Of a DNA stretch of 64,000 nucleotides, positions 36,620 to 45,866 are shown piece after piece. Position numbers and translations under genes: made by a program. The notes below the pieces were generated by a model that was given only the letters and a program-made list of their open reading frames with translations, was not told where the DNA came from and did not search any database. The stretch's first letter is position 1. The number at the start of each line of letters is the position of its first letter. This DNA is from Stagnimonas aquatica (GTDB lineage Bacteria > Pseudomonadota > Gammaproteobacteria > Nevskiales > Nevskiaceae). The DNA lies in assembly GCF_003730135.1 (NCBI RefSeq), contig NZ_RJVO01000002.1, positions 496,001-560,000 of the forward strand, written 5' to 3'.

Positions 36620-36694
36620 GCGGATGTCCCCGAGCGAAGGCGCGCAGTGTAGGCGGGCTGTCGCGCTCGGCAAGTGCCAGCAGGAAGCCGAGCC

Positions 36695-37162
36695 TTGATT
36701 TCACCCCGCAACCTGGTCGCTGTTTCGAGCTGGCTGCTCAGCGGCGTGGTACTGGCCGATCCTGCTCCGACCAGCCCAGCCACGACCGCACCGACCGCGA
36801 GCACGGCCGAGCCTGCGCCCGCCACCAAGCCGCTGCTGCAATGGAACCTGAAGAGCGCCACCCAGGCGCCGGCCGGGTCGGTGCTACTGCCCGAGGTCAA
36901 GGTCACCGGCCATCGCGATGCCTTTCAGGAAGCCGACGAGAAACTGCGCAGGGCCGCCGCCGCCCTGCCCTGCACCGGCTGCGGCGGCAATACCGCGCAG
37001 GAGAAGGTCGGCGTGGTCGAGAAGGTGCTGACCGGCGCCGCCGAGGTGCTCAAGCAGCAGTTCGTGGCCGCCGACGATGCCGCCGAACCGGCGACGATCA
37101 AGGACCGCGCGGAGGCGGAAGCTGCGGCGCGACCGCTGTTCCGGCCGGGGCAGGATCCTTGA
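36695..37162 (+). CDS. Secreted protein of unknown function
   Basis: A 155-residue product with a signal peptide (LVAVSSWLLSGVVLADP), a threonine/alanine/proline-rich spacer, a segment VLLPEVKVTGHRDAFQEADEKLRRAAAALP and a cysteine pair in CTGCGG. I do not recognise a family. The start is proposed at TTG 36695 because AGGAAG lies about 8 nt upstream and it begins the signal peptide; a GTG at 36674 is also open. It is monocistronic, followed by a repeat element. Confidence 0.65.
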   Translation: MISPRNLVAVSSWLLSGVVLADPAPTSPATTAPTASTAEPAPATKPLLQWNLKSATQAPAGSVLLPEVKVTGHRDAFQEADEKLRRAAAALPCTGCGGNTAQEKVGVVEKVLTGAAEVLKQQFVAADDAAEPATIKDRAEAEAAARPLFRPGQDP

Positions 37163-37179
37163 ACCGGAGAACCCCTCCG

Positions 37180-37275
37180 GCGCTGCGCGCCACCTCCCCT
37201 ATTGCCTAGGGGAGGCAAAGCTGTGCCTCCCCTGCGTGCAGGGGAGGTGGCGGCGTAGCCGACGGAGGGGTACCA
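37180..37275. repeat. GC-rich compound inverted repeat
   Basis: The outer arms CCCCTCCGGCG and its near-complement CGACGGAGGGG enclose two smaller hairpins: CCTCCCC-TATTGCCTA-GGGGAGG (37191-37216 region) and CCTCCCCTGC-GTG-CAGGGGAGG (37226-37248). It lies between two convergent genes and may also act as a terminator. Confidence 0.7.
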
Positions 37276-37285
37276 CGCGAACCGC

Positions 37286-38707
37286 TTACTTCCGCGCGCG
37301 CTCGATCAGCCGGGTGGTGGAATAGCCGTCGTGGAAACCCAGCACCCGCACCTCGCCGCCGTGGGCGAGCACCGCCTCGTGGCCGGCGATCTGCTCGATC
37401 CGGTAGTCGCCGCCCTTCACCAGCACGTCCGGCAGCACCGCCTCGATCAGCCGCGCCGGGGTGTCTTCGCCGAACGGCACCACCCAGTCCACGCATTGCA
37501 GCGCCGCCAGCAGGGCCATGCGGTCGGCGGTGTTGTTGAGCGGCCGGCTCGGGCCCTTGAGGCGCTGCACCGAGGCGTCGGTGTTGACCGCGACGATCAG
37601 CACATCGCCCAGCTCGCGCGCCGCCTGCAGATAGCGGACGTGGCCGACGTGGAGGATGTCGAAGCAGCCATTGGTCATCACCAGCCGCCGGCCACGGGCG
37701 CGCGCCTCGGCGACCCGCGCCAGCAGCTCGGCCTCGTCGAGCACGCCGTCGCCAGCGGTGCGCTGCGGATTGGCGGCGCGCGTCAGCTCGGCGCGGCTGA
37801 CCGTGGCGGTGCCCAGCTTGCCGACCACCACGCCGGCGGCGATGTTGGCCAGCCGGCAGGCCTGCGGCAGCGCGGCGCCGGCAGCGAGTGCCGCCGCCAG
37901 GGTGGCGATCACGGTGTCGCCGGCGCCGGTCACGTCGTAGACCTCGCGCGCCTCGGCGGGCAGGTGCAGCGGCGCCTTGCCGGCTTCCAGCAGGGTCATG
38001 CCGTGCTCGCTGCGGGTCACCAGCAGGGCGGCGAGTCCCAGTTCGGCGAGCAGGGCCTGCGCCTTGGCGACCAGGGTTTCGACATCCGGACAGGGGCCGA
38101 CCACCGCTTCCAGCTCGCCGGTGTTCGGGGTCAGCAGGGTGGCGCCGGCGTAGGGACGCCAGTCGTTGCCCTTGGGGTCGACCAGCACCGGCTTGCCGGC
38201 GGCGCGGGCGTCGGCGATCAGGCCGGCGACACCGGCCAGGCTGCCCTTGCCGTAGTCGGACAGCACCAGCACGTCCACCGAGGGCAGGTGCGCGCGCAGG
38301 CGGAGGGCGAATTCGGCGGCATCGTGCGCCGCCGCCAGCGGCTCCTCGAAATCCAGGCGCAGCAACTGCTGGTGCCGCGACATCACCCGCAGCTTGGTGA
38401 TGGTGGGCGCGCTGCCAGTGAGCAGCTCGGCGGCGACGCCGCGCTGCTCCAGGCTGCGCGCCAGACTCAGCCCGGCCTCGTCGGCACCGACCACGCCCAG
38501 CACCCGGGCCTGCGCGCCCAGCGCCGCGAGATTGAGCGCGACGTTGGCGGCGCCACCGGGGCGCGCCTCGTCGGCACGCACCCGCACCACCGGCACCGGC
38601 GCTTCCGGCGAGATGCGCGAGGTGCTGCCGGACCAGTAGCGGTCCAGCATCACGTCGCCGGCTACCAGCACGCGGGCGGAATCGAAATGGGGAACGGTGG
38701 TACTCAT
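37286..38707 (-). CDS. hldE: Bifunctional heptose-7-phosphate kinase / heptose-1-phosphate adenylyltransferase
   Basis: The 473-residue protein makes ADP-heptose for the LPS inner core. The N-terminal PfkB-type kinase (residues 1 to about 320) contains [27 protein letters not shown] and the catalytic [13 protein letters not shown]. The C-terminal cytidylyltransferase-like domain contains [25 protein letters not shown] and KGPSRPLNN. Length is normal for a fused HldE. ATG 38707 is the first codon of the conserved N-terminus. A GT9 heptosyltransferase-like gene is close by. Confidence 0.96.
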   Translation of the reverse strand: MSTTVPHFDSARVLVAGDVMLDRYWSGSTSRISPEAPVPVVRVRADEARPGGAANVALNLAALGAQARVLGVVGADEAGLSLARSLEQRGVAAELLTGSAPTITKLRVMSRHQQLLRLDFEEPLAAAHDAAEFALRLRAHLPSVDVLVLSDYGKGSLAGVAGLIADARAAGKPVLVDPKGNDWRPYAGATLLTPNTGELEAVVGPCPDVETLVAKAQALLAELGLAALLVTRSEHGMTLLEAGKAPLHLPAEAREVYDVTGAGDTVIATLAAALAAGAALPQACRLANIAAGVVVGKLGTATVSRAELTRAANPQRTAGDGVLDEAELLARVAEARARGRRLVMTNGCFDILHVGHVRYLQAARELGDVLIVAVNTDASVQRLKGPSRPLNNTADRMALLAALQCVDWVVPFGEDTPARLIEAVLPDVLVKGGDYRIEQIAGHEAVLAHGGEVRVLGFHDGYSTTRLIERARK

Positions 38708-38839
38708 GCGCCGGCCAGGCGGGGACCGTGAGCGGCCACGCGATTCACGGCATGGCCGCCGCGCGGCGCCTCACCATCGCCCGCCAACCGGACGCGGGCC
38801 GGGCTGCAACCGGGGAGCGAGGTACTCACCGGCAGCGGG

Positions 38840-39763
38840 TCAGACCGCCGCCAGCCAGTGCGGGTAGCTGTCGCTCTCGCCCTTCACCAGCGAGAGATAG
38901 GCCGCCTGCAGCTTGGTGGTGATCGGGCCGCGCTTGCCGCCGCCGACCTGCTTGTTGTCCACCTCGCGGATCGGCGTGACCTCGGCGGCGGTGCCGGTGA
39001 AGAAGGCCTCGTCGGCAACGTAGATCTCGTCGCGGGTCAGGCGCCGCTCGCGCACCTCGTAGCCGAAGTCCTTGGCCAGCTGCATCACGGTCTTGCGGGT
39101 GATGCCGTCGAGGCAGGAGTTGAGGTCGGGCGTGGAGATGATGCCCTCGCTGATCACGAAGATGTTCTCGGCCGAACCCTCGGCGATGTGGCCGGAGGTG
39201 TCGAGCAGGATCGCCTCGTCGTAACCGTCGCGCATCACCTCGTTGAGCGCCATCATCGAGTTGATGTAGTTGGCGTTGGCCTTGGCGCGGCACATCACGC
39301 TGTTGACGTGGTGGCGGGTGAAGGAGCTGGTGCGCACGCGGATGCCGCGCTCCATCGCCTCGGCGCCCAGGTAGGCGCCCCAGGGCCAGGCGGCGATGAT
39401 GATGTGCACCTTGAGGTTGTCGGCGCGCAGGCCCATGCCTTCCGACCCGTAGAACACCATCGGCCGGATGTAGCACTCGCGCAGCTTGTTGCTGCGTACC
39501 ACTTCCTTGATCGCCTCGTTGATCTGGTCCGGCGTGTAGGGGATCTTCATCCCCAGGATCTTCGCGGAGTTGAACAGGCGCTTGGTGTGGTCTTCCAGGC
39601 GGAACACCGCCGGGCCGCGCGGGGTGTAGTAGGCGCGGACGCCCTCGAAGCAGCCGACGCCGTAGTGCAGGGTGTGGGTCAGGACGTGGGTGGTGCACTC
39701 GCGCCAGGGCTTGAGGTCACCGTCATACCAGATGAATCCGTCACGATCCGCCATGCTGCTCAT
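38840..39763 (-). CDS. ilvE: Branched-chain amino acid aminotransferase
   Basis: A 307-residue fold-type IV PLP enzyme that transaminates valine, leucine and isoleucine. Seen motifs: DGFIWYDGDLKPW, HYGVGCFEGVRAY, the region CRAKANANYINSMMALNEV containing the PLP-binding lysine, and GSAENIFVI. ATG 39763 has GGAGAG 9 nt upstream; a second ATG three codons later is possible. It lies in tandem with hldE, 132 bp before it, and may share its promoter. Confidence 0.95.
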   Translation of the reverse strand: MSSMADRDGFIWYDGDLKPWRECTTHVLTHTLHYGVGCFEGVRAYYTPRGPAVFRLEDHTKRLFNSAKILGMKIPYTPDQINEAIKEVVRSNKLRECYIRPMVFYGSEGMGLRADNLKVHIIIAAWPWGAYLGAEAMERGIRVRTSSFTRHHVNSVMCRAKANANYINSMMALNEVMRDGYDEAILLDTSGHIAEGSAENIFVISEGIISTPDLNSCLDGITRKTVMQLAKDFGYEVRERRLTRDEIYVADEAFFTGTAAEVTPIREVDNKQVGGGKRGPITTKLQAAYLSLVKGESDSYPHWLAAV

Positions 39764-39928
39764 CGGAACACTCTCCAGAGGGGTATAGAAACGCAGGGTC
39801 TGCGCCAGCCCGGCGCAAGCCGGTATTGTACGCCGACCCTAGGGGGCGGCGACCCGTGGCGACGCGGCTTGCGGCCTGTCAGGGCCTAGAATGCGCGGCG
39901 CCGCCAACCACCAGCCTACGAATCCGCC

Positions 39929-40963
39929 GTGCCTTCCCCGACAGCCTCGACCACGCCGCGCCGCATCCTGCTGGTGCGACTGTCGGCGATGGGCGATCTG
40001 GTGATCGCCACCGCCCTGCTCGACGGCCTGCGCCAGGCCTGGCCCGGCGTCGAGATCGACTGGCTGGTGCAGTCGGAATTCGCCGGCCTGCTGCGCAGCC
40101 AGCCGGCGATCCACGAGGTCCACGTCTGGGAACGCCGCGCCTGGGGCAGGCTGCTGCGCCGGGGCCGCTGGCTGAACCTGCTGCGCACGGTCCTGGAGTT
40201 CCGCCGCCGGCTGCGCGCCCGCCGCTACGACTGGGTGATCGACGCCCAGGGCCTGGCGAAGTCCCGCGCGCTGGCCTGGCTGGCCGGCGGCCGGCGCCGC
40301 ATCGGCTACACCTCGAAGGAGCCGCTGGCCGGCCTGCTGCACGAAACCGTGGTGCGCCAGAAGGAAGCCGCACCCGGCCGCGAGCGCATCGGCGGCGAGC
40401 ACGCCCCGATGCTGCGCCAGCTCACCGGCACCGAGATCGGCGCGCCGCGCCTGAGCCGCCCCGAGGGCCAGCCAGCACGGCCCGCGACCCTGGTGCTGGC
40501 CCCCTTCACCACCCGTCCGCAGAAGCACTGGCCGGAAGCCTACTTGCGGCAACTGATCGAACAGCTCGCCGCCCGAGGCGAGTCCCTGAGCCTGCTCGGC
40601 GGCCCCGGCGACCGCGCCGCCGCCGCGCGCATCCTCGAAGGGCTCCCGGCCGGCAGCGTCAACAATCTGGTCGGCGCCACCAGCCTGTCCGAGGCGCTGA
40701 GCTGGATCGCCGACGCCCGCGCGCTGATCGGCGTCGATACCGGCCTCACCCACATGGGCATCGCCTACGACCGGCCGACGGTGGCGATCTTCGGCTCCAC
40801 CCTGCCCTACCGCACCGGCGGCCGCGCACCGCTGCGGGTGCTGTGGAAAGGCCTGCCCTGCTCGCCCTGCGCGCGCAAGCCGACCTGCGGCGGGCGCTTC
40901 GACTGCCTCACCGGCATCCACCCCACCGAGGTGCTGAAAGCGCTGGACGAAGTCCTGGCCTAA
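39929..40963 (+). CDS. GT9 glycosyltransferase, probable LPS heptosyltransferase
   Basis: The 344-residue protein follows the WaaC/WaaF pattern: ILLVRLSAMGDLVIATALLDGLR at the N-terminus, YDWVIDAQGLAKSRALAWL, and the ADP-heptose binding part with LAPFTTRPQKHWP. A C-terminal IGVDTGLTHMGIAYDRPTVAIFG motif completes the pattern. It probably adds heptose to the LPS core, in keeping with hldE nearby. Whether it is WaaC, WaaF or another GT9 enzyme cannot be settled by eye. The start is GTG 39929, as the frame begins there just before the conserved region. Confidence 0.9.
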   Translation: MPSPTASTTPRRILLVRLSAMGDLVIATALLDGLRQAWPGVEIDWLVQSEFAGLLRSQPAIHEVHVWERRAWGRLLRRGRWLNLLRTVLEFRRRLRARRYDWVIDAQGLAKSRALAWLAGGRRRIGYTSKEPLAGLLHETVVRQKEAAPGRERIGGEHAPMLRQLTGTEIGAPRLSRPEGQPARPATLVLAPFTTRPQKHWPEAYLRQLIEQLAARGESLSLLGGPGDRAAAARILEGLPAGSVNNLVGATSLSEALSWIADARALIGVDTGLTHMGIAYDRPTVAIFGSTLPYRTGGRAPLRVLWKGLPCSPCARKPTCGGRFDCLTGIHPTEVLKALDEVLA

Positions 40964-40968
40964 AGGCC

Positions 40969-41892
40969 CTAGCGAGCCGCCACCGCCCGCTGCAAGGCGG
41001 CACGGATCGCCGGCAGATAGGGCTCGATCGGCCAGCGGCGGCTGGCCTGCAAGACCAGGAAGTCGATGTCCGGCGCGGTGAAGGCGCCGTCGATGGCGGC
41101 GCGCACCGCAGCGCTGTCCTCGGCCGACAGCACCCAGCGGGTGCGGGCATTGGCCGGCACTTCGTAATGGTGGGCACCGGCGGCGACCCAGCGCACATAG
41201 GCGCCGTAGATGCTGAATTCCGACAGGTCGCCGGGCTTGAGGTCGAGCAGCGCCCGCCACCAGGGCTGGTGATGCCGGGCTTCCAGATGGGCGTGCAGGC
41301 CGCGCACCGCCTGCGGCGCGAACACGAAGGGATGGGCGACGAAGTTGCTGCCGCGCACGGTCTCGGCCGGTAGCCCCAGGACTGCGGCCGCAGCGTCGGC
41401 CCAGTGCCGGAAGGTGGGGTTGTCCTCGGCCATCAGCGCCACGCGGCCGTCCTGCCAGTAGCGCTCGGCGCGCAGCGGCGCGGTCGGCACCAGGTCGGAG
41501 TCGAGCACCAGATAGGCCTCGTGCTCGGCGCGCGCCGGCACGGTCAGCTTCACCAGTTGCTGGGCGTGCCAGCCGTCGCAACTGGCGTCCGGAAACCAGC
41601 CGAAGCGCTTCTGCAGGCTGCGCCGGAAGCGACGCAGGCGTTCCGGCATGGCGCTCAGGCGCCGGCGCGCCGCCTCCACCTCCGGCGGCAGGACCTCGGC
41701 CGTCGTCAGCCAGTGCACACGCGATTCACCCAGGCGCTGCCGGAACAGCGGCAGATCCTCGGTCTGCACCACCGCGTAATGCGGCCAGTCGCAGCCCCAG
41801 GCCTCCAGCGCCTCGCGGAGCATGGCAAAGCGCTCCAGATCGCCACGGTAAGTGGGCGTGAGCAGAGCGATGCGGGGAGCGGCGGCGGTCAC
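40969..41892 (-). CDS. DUF6492-like putative glycosyltransferase
   Basis: The roughly 307-residue protein starts with APRIALLTPTYRGDLERFAMLREAL, a nucleotide-sugar fold opening. It later has EAYLVLDSDLVPTAPL, where DSD resembles the DxD metal motif, and NARTRWVLSAED near the end. I associate this layout with the DUF6492 group. It is convergent with the GT9 gene (5 bp apart) and divergent from the GT4-like gene at 41975. The GTG start at 41892 is a best guess; upstream codons are also open. Confidence 0.7.
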   Translation of the reverse strand: MTAAAPRIALLTPTYRGDLERFAMLREALEAWGCDWPHYAVVQTEDLPLFRQRLGESRVHWLTTAEVLPPEVEAARRRLSAMPERLRRFRRSLQKRFGWFPDASCDGWHAQQLVKLTVPARAEHEAYLVLDSDLVPTAPLRAERYWQDGRVALMAEDNPTFRHWADAAAAVLGLPAETVRGSNFVAHPFVFAPQAVRGLHAHLEARHHQPWWRALLDLKPGDLSEFSIYGAYVRWVAAGAHHYEVPANARTRWVLSAEDSAAVRAAIDGAFTAPDIDFLVLQASRRWPIEPYLPAIRAALQRAVAAR

Positions 41893-41974
41893 GGCGGGCG
41901 GGAACTCGGGGCAGATCGGAGAGGGGCGAAGGATATACTTCGCGCACTGCCGCCGGCTCGAACGCCCACCCGCG

Positions 41975-42943
41975 ATGCCTCGTACCACGCCCCTGGTCAT
42001 CGTCGATCACGCCTACCACCAGCAGACCGCGAGCAGCCGCTTCTTCCTCGACCTGTTCGCCGCGCTGGAGCCGGTGGTGCTGCACCACGATCTCGGCGAA
42101 GCCTCCCTGCTGGAGCGCCTGCGGCAGACGCCCAGCGAGGCCCTGGTGTTCTTCCAGATCCAGCCCAAGCCGCGCCTGCTGCGCGCGCTCGACCACCCCA
42201 ATGTCACCTGGGTGCCGATGCGCGACGACCTGCGCTACGACGCCAGCCGGGTGCGCCAACTGCGCGGCAGCCACCTCAAGTTCGTGAACTTCTGCCAGGA
42301 GGCGCACCGGGTATTCGAGGGCCGTGGCCAGGCCTCGCTGGCGGTGCAGTTCTGGCCCACGGTTCCCGAAGCGCCATCGCGCCCGGTGCGCGCGGCGCCG
42401 CGCCTGTTCGTCTGGGATCGCGGCTATCTGCAATGGCCGCTGCTCAAGCAGTTGCTGGGCGAGCAGCCGGTGGACAGCGTGGTGCTGCGGCTCTCGCCCG
42501 ACCCCGGCCGGCAGGCGGTGCGCCCGAGCGAGGACGACATCCAGCGCTACCGCATCGAGCTGGCCGAGGGCTGGCTGCCGCGCGAGGACTATCGGGCGCT
42601 CTTGGCCGGCTGCGATCTGTTCTTCGCGCCGCGCCCGCTGGAAGGCATCGGCATGGCGACCCTGGAGGCGATGGCACTGGGCCAGGGCGTGATCGCCCCC
42701 GACCGGCCGACCATGAACGAATACCTGCGCCACGGCGACAACGGCGCGCTCTACGACCCCGAGCAAGCCCGCGTCCTGGATCTCTCCGGCTGGCGCGACT
42801 GGGGCGCGCAGGCCCGGCGCGACTGCCTGGCCGGCGCCGGGCGCTGGGCGGCGCAGCAGTCGCAGATCGTCGATTTCGTGCGCCGGCCGCCGGCGCGCCG
42901 GAACGCGCTTTGGTGGCGGCTGGCTGCGACAATGGGCGCATGA
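41975..42943 (+). CDS. GT4-like glycosyltransferase
   Basis: The 322-residue protein has the C-terminal GT-B signature LLAGCDLFFAPRPLEGIGMATLEAMALGQGVIAPDRPTMNEYL, where the EGIGMATLEAMA part corresponds to the E-x7-E nucleotide-sugar motif of GT4 enzymes. The N-terminus (TTPLVIVDHAYHQQTASSRFF) is unlike standard GT4 proteins. The upstream gap has a TATACT -10-like hexamer (41934-41939) but no good -35. The stop overlaps the next glycosyltransferase start (ATGA). Confidence 0.82.
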   Translation: MPRTTPLVIVDHAYHQQTASSRFFLDLFAALEPVVLHHDLGEASLLERLRQTPSEALVFFQIQPKPRLLRALDHPNVTWVPMRDDLRYDASRVRQLRGSHLKFVNFCQEAHRVFEGRGQASLAVQFWPTVPEAPSRPVRAAPRLFVWDRGYLQWPLLKQLLGEQPVDSVVLRLSPDPGRQAVRPSEDDIQRYRIELAEGWLPREDYRALLAGCDLFFAPRPLEGIGMATLEAMALGQGVIAPDRPTMNEYLRHGDNGALYDPEQARVLDLSGWRDWGAQARRDCLAGAGRWAAQQSQIVDFVRRPPARRNALWWRLAATMGA

Positions 42944-43923
42944 AGCCGCTCCCACCTCCGCTTGCTCCCTTGCGCCTGCCGCCCGCCTGGCCCGGCGCAC
43001 AACCGCCGCCCGCCACCGCCACGCGGGGCGAGCTGCCGCGCATCACCGTGGTCACGCCCTCCTACAACCAGGCGGAGTTCCTGGAAACCACCATCCGCTC
43101 GGTGCTGGAACAGGGCTATCCGGCGCTCGACTACTACGTGATCGACGGCGGCAGCCGCGATGCCTCGGTGGAGATCCTGCGCTACTACGAGCCCTGGCTG
43201 AGCGGCTGGGTGTCGGAGCCGGATCGCGGCCAGGTCGATGCCATCGTCAAGGGCCTGGCACGCGCGCAGGGCGAGTGGTTCAACTGGATCAATTCCGACG
43301 ACCTGCTGGCGCCGGGCGCGCTCTGGGAAGTGGCGCACCTCGCCGACGCCGACCTGATCGCCGGCCGTACCCAGAACTTCTACGCCGAGCGGCTCGACCG
43401 ACTACGCCTGAGCCGTGGCTTCAGCGCCCGCGAGTTCGTGCGCCTGCCGGTGGAATCGCGCACCCGCTGGCACCAGCCGGGCATCTGGTACCGCACCGCC
43501 GCGCTGCGCGAGATCGGCATCGACGCCAGCCTGCATTACCGCTTCGACCTCGACCTCTTGATCCGCTACTGCCTGCGCTATCCCCGGGTGCGCTACAGCG
43601 AGGCGGTGCTCGCCTACTTCCGCCTGCATGGCGCCTCGAAATCGCTGAGCCAGGCCGAGAAGTTCGGTCAGGAGCATGTGCAGTTGCTGGAAAAGCTGCT
43701 GCGCCTGCCGGAGGCCACCAGCCTGCACGCCGACGCCCGCGACGCCCTGGCCGCGCTGGCCTGGCGGCAGACGCTGGAGGAACTGCAACTGGACCATCAG
43801 CGGCCGCGCCTGCAACGCGCCGGTGAGCTGCTGCGGAAAGCGGCGAAGACGCCGGGGGCCTGGGGCATCAACGCCACCGTCGATACGCTGGGGCGCATCC
43901 TGTTCCGCAAACGGCGGGGCTGA
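42940..43923 (+). CDS. GT2-family glycosyltransferase
   Basis: The 327-residue protein has the GT-A signature ITVVTPSYNQAEFLETTIRSVLEQGYPALDYYVIDGGSRDAS, then GEWFNWINSDDLLAPGALW, where SDD is the metal-binding DxD equivalent. WHQPGIWYRTAALREIGID follows as an acceptor-site segment. It is translationally coupled to the preceding GT4-like gene. The pair probably build a branch of LPS or capsule (inference). It is followed by a REP-like repeat. Confidence 0.9.
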   Translation: MKPLPPPLAPLRLPPAWPGAQPPPATATRGELPRITVVTPSYNQAEFLETTIRSVLEQGYPALDYYVIDGGSRDASVEILRYYEPWLSGWVSEPDRGQVDAIVKGLARAQGEWFNWINSDDLLAPGALWEVAHLADADLIAGRTQNFYAERLDRLRLSRGFSAREFVRLPVESRTRWHQPGIWYRTAALREIGIDASLHYRFDLDLLIRYCLRYPRVRYSEAVLAYFRLHGASKSLSQAEKFGQEHVQLLEKLLRLPEATSLHADARDALAALAWRQTLEELQLDHQRPRLQRAGELLRKAAKTPGAWGINATVDTLGRILFRKRRG

Positions 43924-43940
43924 GCGTTTCGGCGGGCACC

Positions 43941-43975
43941 GCCCCCACCCCGGCCCTCCCCCGCAAGCGGGGGAG
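43941..43975. repeat. REP-like GC-rich inverted repeat
   Basis: CCCCCACCCCGGCCCTCCC followed by CCGC-AA-GCGGGGGAG closely matches the element at 10172-10208. It lies between two convergent glycosyltransferase genes. Confidence 0.8.
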
Positions 43976-43991
43976 CAAAAACGAAGCTACT

Positions 43992-44915
43992 TCAGCCGCC
44001 GCGCAACCAGCGGCGCAGGCGCCGGCTCCAGGCCTTGCGCCAGGTGCGCGGCCGGTAGCCGTGCATGCGCTCGGTGTACTGGTCGGCCTGGTCGTCGCGG
44101 ATCATCCAGCGCGGGTGCAGCAGTTCGGCGTCCAGCGCCTGCAAGGGCAGTTCGGCATAGGGCCCCGCAGTCTGGGTGTGGGTGGCGCCGGCGCCGTAGC
44201 CGATGTTGCTGATCAGGTTCACCGCCGGCAGCACCGCGAGCTGGTTCTGGGTCCAGCAGCAGTAGGTCCACTGGTAGTCCCAGGTATCGACCTTGCCGGC
44301 GTGCACGTCGTCGAATATCCGGGTCCAGCTCAGCACCAGCTCGGTGTCGCCCAAGAGGTCGCGCAGCCAACCGCCGTCGCGCAGCGCCGGCCACTGGCGC
44401 AGGCTCACGTCGTACTGCGCCCAGGCGCGGCGCCAGGAGGCCCAGCCCCAGACGTGGTTGTAGCGCGAGTAGTAGTAGCTCTCCGGCCCGCGACGACGCC
44501 CGAATTGCAGATTGCTGCCACCGATGTGGCCGATGCGGGTGTCGTCGCGATAGCGGCTCAGCATCGCCTCGCAGAAGCGGAAGAAGTCCGGGTGCGGCAG
44601 GCAGTCGTCTTCCAGCACGATGGCCTGCCCGCATTCGCTGAACACCCAGTCCAACCCGCTGTGCAGGCGCCGCTGGCAGCCGAGGTTGTGCTCGGCGTAG
44701 TTGCGCTTGACCGTGCAGGGCCAGTCGACCTGCTCGACCACCGCCCGCGCCTGGGCGCAAAGCTCGGCCTCGCCGGGACGGTCCGGACGCGGCGCGTCAG
44801 CGATCAGCAGCAGCACCGGCGGTCTGGCGCGGGCGATCTCGGCGAAGACGCGGGCGGTTTCCTCGGGGCGCTTGAACAGAAACAGCGCAACCGCCGTAGT
44901 CAGCGGCGCGCTCAC
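43992..44915 (-). CDS. Putative GT-A glycosyltransferase (GNT-I-like)
   Basis: The 307-residue protein begins TTAVALFLFKRPEETARVFAEIAR and has CGQAIVLEDDCLPHPDFFRFCEAML, where EDD is the metal motif. YNHVWGWASWRRAW and DTWDYQWTYCCW complete a pattern common in bacterial hemolytic-type or LPS glycosyltransferases related to GNT-I. The GTG start at 44915 overlaps the preceding gene stop (GTGA), so the two are coupled. Sugar donor and acceptor unknown. Confidence 0.82.
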   Translation of the reverse strand: MSAPLTTAVALFLFKRPEETARVFAEIARARPPVLLLIADAPRPDRPGEAELCAQARAVVEQVDWPCTVKRNYAEHNLGCQRRLHSGLDWVFSECGQAIVLEDDCLPHPDFFRFCEAMLSRYRDDTRIGHIGGSNLQFGRRRGPESYYYSRYNHVWGWASWRRAWAQYDVSLRQWPALRDGGWLRDLLGDTELVLSWTRIFDDVHAGKVDTWDYQWTYCCWTQNQLAVLPAVNLISNIGYGAGATHTQTAGPYAELPLQALDAELLHPRWMIRDDQADQYTERMHGYRPRTWRKAWSRRLRRWLRGG

Positions 44916-45760
44916 GGGCCGCCGACCCGCCGCTGGCGGTTCTCCGGCGCGAACTTCGGGTCCGGCTTGGCGCCGGAGAGCTGCAAGGTATAGAGCGCCG
45001 CATACTTGTGATAGGCGTACTGGCTGAGCAGCACCGCCAGCAGAAAGCCGCGACGGCCGTCCAACACCAGGCCGCGGATCAGGTATTGCAGGATGAATTC
45101 CCAGACGAAGCGCAGCGGCGGCGTGAAGATGGTGGTGCGCTTGCCGCGCGCCAGCTTCTCCTGCGCCAACAGCCAGGCGTATTGGGTGTGCTTGTCGACC
45201 ATGTGCCGGTAGTCGCGGTAGCTGTCGTGGTCGAGCCGGCCGCTCAGACGCCCGACCGGGCCGGGCGGGAACTTCAGCGTTTCGTGCACCTGCGCCATCG
45301 GGAACTCCGCGCCCTCGCGGCGGAACAGCCGCGCCTGCGGGCTGGCGTAGCGGCCGCCGAAGCGCAGGCGCTTGCCGAAGAAGATCGGTCCCCAGGGCAT
45401 GCGGTAGACCGCGCAGGGCACGGTCTCCCTGGCCAGTTCGGCGTCGATCTGCGCGCGCAGCTCCGGCGTCACCCGCTCGTCGGCGTCGATGGTGAACACG
45501 TACTCGCCGCTCGCCGCCTCCAGACTGCGCTGGCGCTGCGGGCCATAGCCAGGCCAGTCGGTGATCCACAGCTGGTCGGTGTAGCGGCGGACGATCTCGA
45601 CGGTGCCGTCGGTGGAACCGGAATCGAAGACGATCAGCTCGTCGGCCCAGCCGGCGACCGATTGCAGGCAGGGCTCGATGCGATCCGCCTCGTTCTTGCA
45701 GATCAGGCAGACGGACAGGGTGTGGCGGCGCGGCGCGCGCGGCTTCAGGGGTTCGGACAT
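44912..45760 (-). CDS. GT2 glycosyltransferase, WaaE/KdtX-like LPS core enzyme
   Basis: The 282-residue protein has the WaaE-type sequence LSVCLICKNEADRIEPCLQSVAGWADELIVFDSGSTDGTVEI, then YVFTIDADERVTPEL (DxD) and the family-specific RMPWGPIFFGKRLRFGG. AQVHETLKFPPGPVGRLSGRLDHDSYRDYRHMVDKHTQYA follows. WaaE enzymes add a glucose to the LPS inner-core heptose. ATG 45760 starts just before the conserved region. It is followed by a coupled glycosyltransferase gene and is divergent from the GT4 gene at 45867. Confidence 0.88.
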   Translation of the reverse strand: MSEPLKPRAPRRHTLSVCLICKNEADRIEPCLQSVAGWADELIVFDSGSTDGTVEIVRRYTDQLWITDWPGYGPQRQRSLEAASGEYVFTIDADERVTPELRAQIDAELARETVPCAVYRMPWGPIFFGKRLRFGGRYASPQARLFRREGAEFPMAQVHETLKFPPGPVGRLSGRLDHDSYRDYRHMVDKHTQYAWLLAQEKLARGKRTTIFTPPLRFVWEFILQYLIRGLVLDGRRGFLLAVLLSQYAYHKYAALYTLQLSGAKPDPKFAPENRQRRVGGP

Positions 45761-45866
45761 GGGCGGATGGTGCGGATGTGGCTGCCCGGGCGCAAGCGGC
45801 GGCGGCATGGAAACGACCGAAGCCCGTGGCAAGATCGACAGCCCACCGCCAGCCACCTCCCGCGAG

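Noticed and set aside
39764-39928. Sigma-70 promoter with TAGAAT near 39888 before the GT9 gene
   Set aside because: The only TTG-type -35 candidate lies 12 bp away, too close for a standard promoter.
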